Shown here: piece by piece, positions 16,023 to 18,904 of the stretch
How the letters are laid out: the number at the start of each line of letters is the position of its first letter
How positions within the stretch are numbered: the stretch's first letter is position 1
Assembly: GCA_946478755.1 (NCBI GenBank)
Contig: CAMLDJ010000084.1
Location: forward strand, 1 to 18,904
Reading direction: 5' to 3'
DNA: 18,904 nt
From: an uncultured Pedobacter sp.
GTDB lineage: Bacteria > Bacteroidota > Bacteroidia > Sphingobacteriales > Sphingobacteriaceae
Translations under genes and position numbers: made by a program
The notes under the pieces: generated by a model
The model's input: the letters and a program-made list of their open reading frames with translations, nothing else
The model's database searches: none
Told to the model about the DNA's origin: nothing

Positions 16023-18904
16023 ATGAGTGAATTATTTGTAAATGTTTGGGAAGAACAGGTTAGTATCCCTACATACGCAACGGGTAAGCCGGAAAAAAAT
16101 CCAATGTTTTTTGAAAAACGGATCTACCAGGGAAGCAGTGGTGTTGTTTATCCAAACCCGGTGATTGAGAAGATCTATGACCATAAAGAAGATAAAACTT
16201 ATAACGCGCTATACCTTGAAAATAAATACCTGAAAATTATGATCCTTCCCGAACTCGGCGGAAGGGTACAAATGGCCTACGACAAAATCAAACAGCGTCA
16301 TTTTATCTATTATAACCAGGTGATCAAGCCTGCGCTGGTTGGCCTTTGCGGTCCCTGGATCTCTGGCGGGATAGAATTTAACTGGCCGCAACACCATCGT
16401 CCCAGCACTTTTGAACCCGTCGATTATACCATCGAAGAAAATGCGGATGGCAGTAAAACCGTGTGGGTAAGTGAGGTAGAGAAGATGTTTCTTACCAAAG
16501 GAATGGCTGGTTTTACCTTGCATCCTGATAAAGCCTACCTGGAGATCAAAGGTAAGCTGTACAACAGGACCAGTCTGCCGCAAACATTTTTATGGTGGGC
16601 AAATCCGGCGGTAAAGGTAAATGACCATTATCAATCTGTTTTTCCGCCAGATGTAAATGCTGTTTTCGATCATGGAAAGCGTGATGTTTCCACCTTTCCA
16701 ATCGCAACGGGCACCTATTATAAAATTGATTATGCGCCTGGAACAGATATTTCCAAATACAGGAATATCCCTGTGCCTACCTCTTATATGGCCATTCGTT
16801 CTGACTATGATTTTGTAGGTGGCTATGAAAATGACACGGAAGCTGGTTTGTTGCATGTAGCCAATCATCACATCTCACCGGGTAAAAAACAATGGACCTG
16901 GGGCAACAGTGATTTTGGAAAAGCATGGGACAGGAACCTTACTGATGAAGATGGGCCCTATATTGAACTGATGACCGGCGTTTACACAGATAACCAGCCC
17001 GATTTTTCCTGGCTGATGCCTTATGAAGAAAAATCTTTTGTACAGTATTTTATGCCTTATCGGGAACTCGGGTTGGTAAAGAATGCCAGTAAAGATATAT
17101 TGGTCAATTTGACCAGGGCAGGAGAGAAAGCAAAACTGCAAATATTTGCTACCTCTGTTCAGCAGGAAAATAAAGTAAACCTGTTTGTTAAAGGCGAACC
17201 TGTTTTTTCGGAGATCTTCAGTGTAAGCCCCGAAAGGGTGTTTGAAAAGGAAATCGCTCTGCCGGCAGAATCAAAAGAAGAGGATGTTTTGCTGATCATT
17301 ACAAATGCAGCAGGGAAAACCTTGCTGAAGTATGAGCCTGCTACCGATCAGAAAAATGAAATCCCTGAGCCTGCAAAGGCGGCTTTGCCTCCACGGGAAG
17401 TGGAAAATAATGAACAGCTTTTCCTGACCGGACTACACCTGGAACAGTACCGTCATGCCACCTATAATCCTCTTGATTATTACGAAGAGGCGCTACGGAG
17501 GGATTCTAAAGATGTTCGCGTGAATAATGCGATGGGCAAATGGTATTTAAGAAAAGGGCAGGTAAACAAAAGTGAGCCTTATTTACGTAAAGCTGTTGAA
17601 ACCCTTACCTCCCGTAATCCAAACCCTTACGATGGAGAACCCTATTATAATCTGGGCATTTGCTTAAAACTTCAGGGCAAATACAATGAAGCTTATGATA
17701 ATTTTTATAAAGCAGCCTGGAACCATGCCTGGAAGGATAGTGCCTATTTTTCATTAGCGCTTATAGATATTGCAGAGGGAGATTTTGAACAGGCCCTGCA
17801 CCATATAGAATGGTCGCTGGACCGCAATGCAAGAAACAATAAGGCACAGGCTTTGAAAGTTATTATACTCAGAAAGTTGAACCTGCTGGATAAGGCGGCT
17901 GCGGTTGCAACATCGGCTTTAGAACGTGATCTTTTTAACCTGACCATTTATTTTGAACAGGCTAAAATATATAAAGCTTCTAGACAGCAAGAAAAGGCTT
18001 TAAAAGCACTGGATACCCTGTTTAAGTTGTCCAGACAAAATGTACACAGCTATATCAGCTATGCCTTGGATTATGCGGCGGCAAACCTGTACAGTGAGGC
18101 CATAGAAATGATGAGCTTTGCGCTGGATCAAAATGACCCGGATACCTATCCGATGGTATTTTATTACCTGGGCTGGTTCAATCAGCAAATAGGCCTGGAG
18201 GAAAGTGCGATGTCTTTCTTTAAAAAGGCGGCTTCGGCCAATCCTGATTATTGTTTTCCTAACCGTATAGAAGATGTCAATGTACTCCGCTTAGCCACGA
18301 GCAAAAATGAAAGTGACGGTAAAGCGCCTTACTACCTGGGTAATTTGTGGTATGATAAAAGACAGTACAATGAAGCCATTGAAATGTGGGAACTTGCTGC
18401 TGAGCGGGACCCGGCTTTTCCGACGGTATGGCGGAATCTGGGTATCGCCTGTTTTAACAAAAGGAACGATGCAAAGAAAGCACTGGACTGTTTTGAAAAG
18501 GCTTTTGCCATCGACCAGACCGATGCCCGAATCTTCATGGAACTTGATCAGTTGTATAAGCGCCTGAACGAGACGCCTGGAAAACGACTGGCATTTTTAG
18601 AGCAGCACCTTGACTTGGTTGAACGCCGTGATGATGTTTACCTGGAAAGGGCAGCTTTGTATAATATGCTCGGCCAGTATCCCAAAGCGTATGACCTGAT
18701 CATGGCCCGTCAGTTTCATCCATGGGAAGGAGGCGAGGGGAAGGTTTCCGGGCAATACATTTACAGCCTGGTGGAAATGGCCAAACAGCATTTACAGGCC
18801 CAGGAGTATCAACAGGCAATTGACCGGTTAAACCAGGCGATGCACTATCCCGATAATCTGGGTGAGGGTAAGCTATATGGCGCACAGGAAAACGACATAT
18901 TTTA
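16023..18904 (+). CDS. DUF5107 domain protein with C-terminal TPR array, 3' end outside the window
   Basis: The frame is open for 960 codons from ATG 16023 to the window end without a stop. No signal peptide or membrane segment is seen (MSELFVNVWEEQ), so it should be cytoplasmic. Residues about 35-350 form a beta-rich domain I recognise as DUF5107, thought to have a galactose-mutarotase-like fold. Its most family-like stretches are PELGGRV (76-82), CGPWISGGIEFNWPQHHRP (109-127), FLWWANPAV, SVFPPDV, VANHHISPGKKQWTWG (279-294) and GPYIELMTG (311-319). A linker and small beta domain (about 355-450) are followed by many TPR-like helical pairs from about 485 to the end. Clustered His, Trp and Glu residues suggest a sugar-binding or catalytic pocket. 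The 40-nt spacing from the sugar porter indicates co-expression. The biochemical role is not established as far as I know. Confidence 0.85.
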   Translation, partial: MSELFVNVWEEQVSIPTYATGKPEKNPMFFEKRIYQGSSGVVYPNPVIEKIYDHKEDKTYNALYLENKYLKIMILPELGGRVQMAYDKIKQRHFIYYNQVIKPALVGLCGPWISGGIEFNWPQHHRPSTFEPVDYTIEENADGSKTVWVSEVEKMFLTKGMAGFTLHPDKAYLEIKGKLYNRTSLPQTFLWWANPAVKVNDHYQSVFPPDVNAVFDHGKRDVSTFPIATGTYYKIDYAPGTDISKYRNIPVPTSYMAIRSDYDFVGGYENDTEAGLLHVANHHISPGKKQWTWGNSDFGKAWDRNLTDEDGPYIELMTGVYTDNQPDFSWLMPYEEKSFVQYFMPYRELGLVKNASKDILVNLTRAGEKAKLQIFATSVQQENKVNLFVKGEPVFSEIFSVSPERVFEKEIALPAESKEEDVLLIITNAAGKTLLKYEPATDQKNEIPEPAKAALPPREVENNEQLFLTGLHLEQYRHATYNPLDYYEEALRRDSKDVRVNNAMGKWYLRKGQVNKSEPYLRKAVETLTSRNPNPYDGEPYYNLGICLKLQGKYNEAYDNFYKAAWNHAWKDSAYFSLALIDIAEGDFEQALHHIEWSLDRNARNNKAQALKVIILRKLNLLDKAAAVATSALERDLFNLTIYFEQAKIYKASRQQEKALKALDTLFKLSRQNVHSYISYALDYAAANLYSEAIEMMSFALDQNDPDTYPMVFYYLGWFNQQIGLEESAMSFFKKAASANPDYCFPNRIEDVNVLRLATSKNESDGKAPYYLGNLWYDKRQYNEAIEMWELAAERDPAFPTVWRNLGIACFNKRNDAKKALDCFEKAFAIDQTDARIFMELDQLYKRLNETPGKRLAFLEQHLDLVERRDDVYLERAALYNMLGQYPKAYDLIMARQFHPWEGGEGKVSGQYIYSLVEMAKQHLQAQEYQQAIDRLNQAMHYPDNLGEGKLYGAQENDIF

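Overview
The window looks like a polysaccharide utilization locus (PUL) from a Bacteroidota chromosome. The evidence is tandem SusC/SusD pairs, Bacteroidota-type lipoprotein signals, tightly packed genes without clear Shine-Dalgarno sites, and an AraC regulator beside a sugar-porter permease. Protein style and context suggest an environmental Sphingobacteriaceae-like organism (Pedobacter or a relative), but this is a guess from style and not a search result.

Layout. Positions 1-13553 (+) form one apparent operon with gaps of 0-24 nt: the 3' end of a first susC, susD-1, a complete susC-2, susD-2, a SusE/F-like surface glycan-binding lipoprotein, a GH30 glycosidase (probably lipid-anchored), a periplasmic GH2 glycosidase, and an SGNH-fold hydrolase with an unusual GHS nucleophile block. 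An AraC-family regulator (13562-14458, -) converges on the operon with only 8 nt between stop codons. A 171-nt divergent region (14459-14629), the only real intergenic space, separates it from a sugar-porter MFS permease (14630-15982, +). That gene is followed after 40 nt by a long DUF5107+TPR protein (16023 to the window end, incomplete).

Inferred working model: two SusCD pairs plus the SusE/F-like protein capture and import oligosaccharides. GH30 cuts the polymer at the surface, and GH2 and the SGNH enzyme finish and de-acylate the products in the periplasm. The MFS porter carries the released sugar into the cytoplasm, where the AraC protein probably senses it. The DUF5107-TPR protein has no signal peptide, so it would act on a cytoplasmic sugar or glycoside. 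The substrate cannot be read from the sequence. A beta-linked, possibly O-acylated polysaccharide fits best.

Most worth a second look: the cytoplasmic DUF5107-TPR protein and its araC/MFS/DUF5107 module; a perfect 11-bp inverted repeat in the divergent promoter region; the SGNH hydrolase that lacks the usual DxxH aspartate; the second SusC, which lacks the usual N-terminal carboxypeptidase-like domain; and two diverged SusCD pairs in one operon. No RNA genes, insertion sequences, CRISPR arrays or phage genes were seen.
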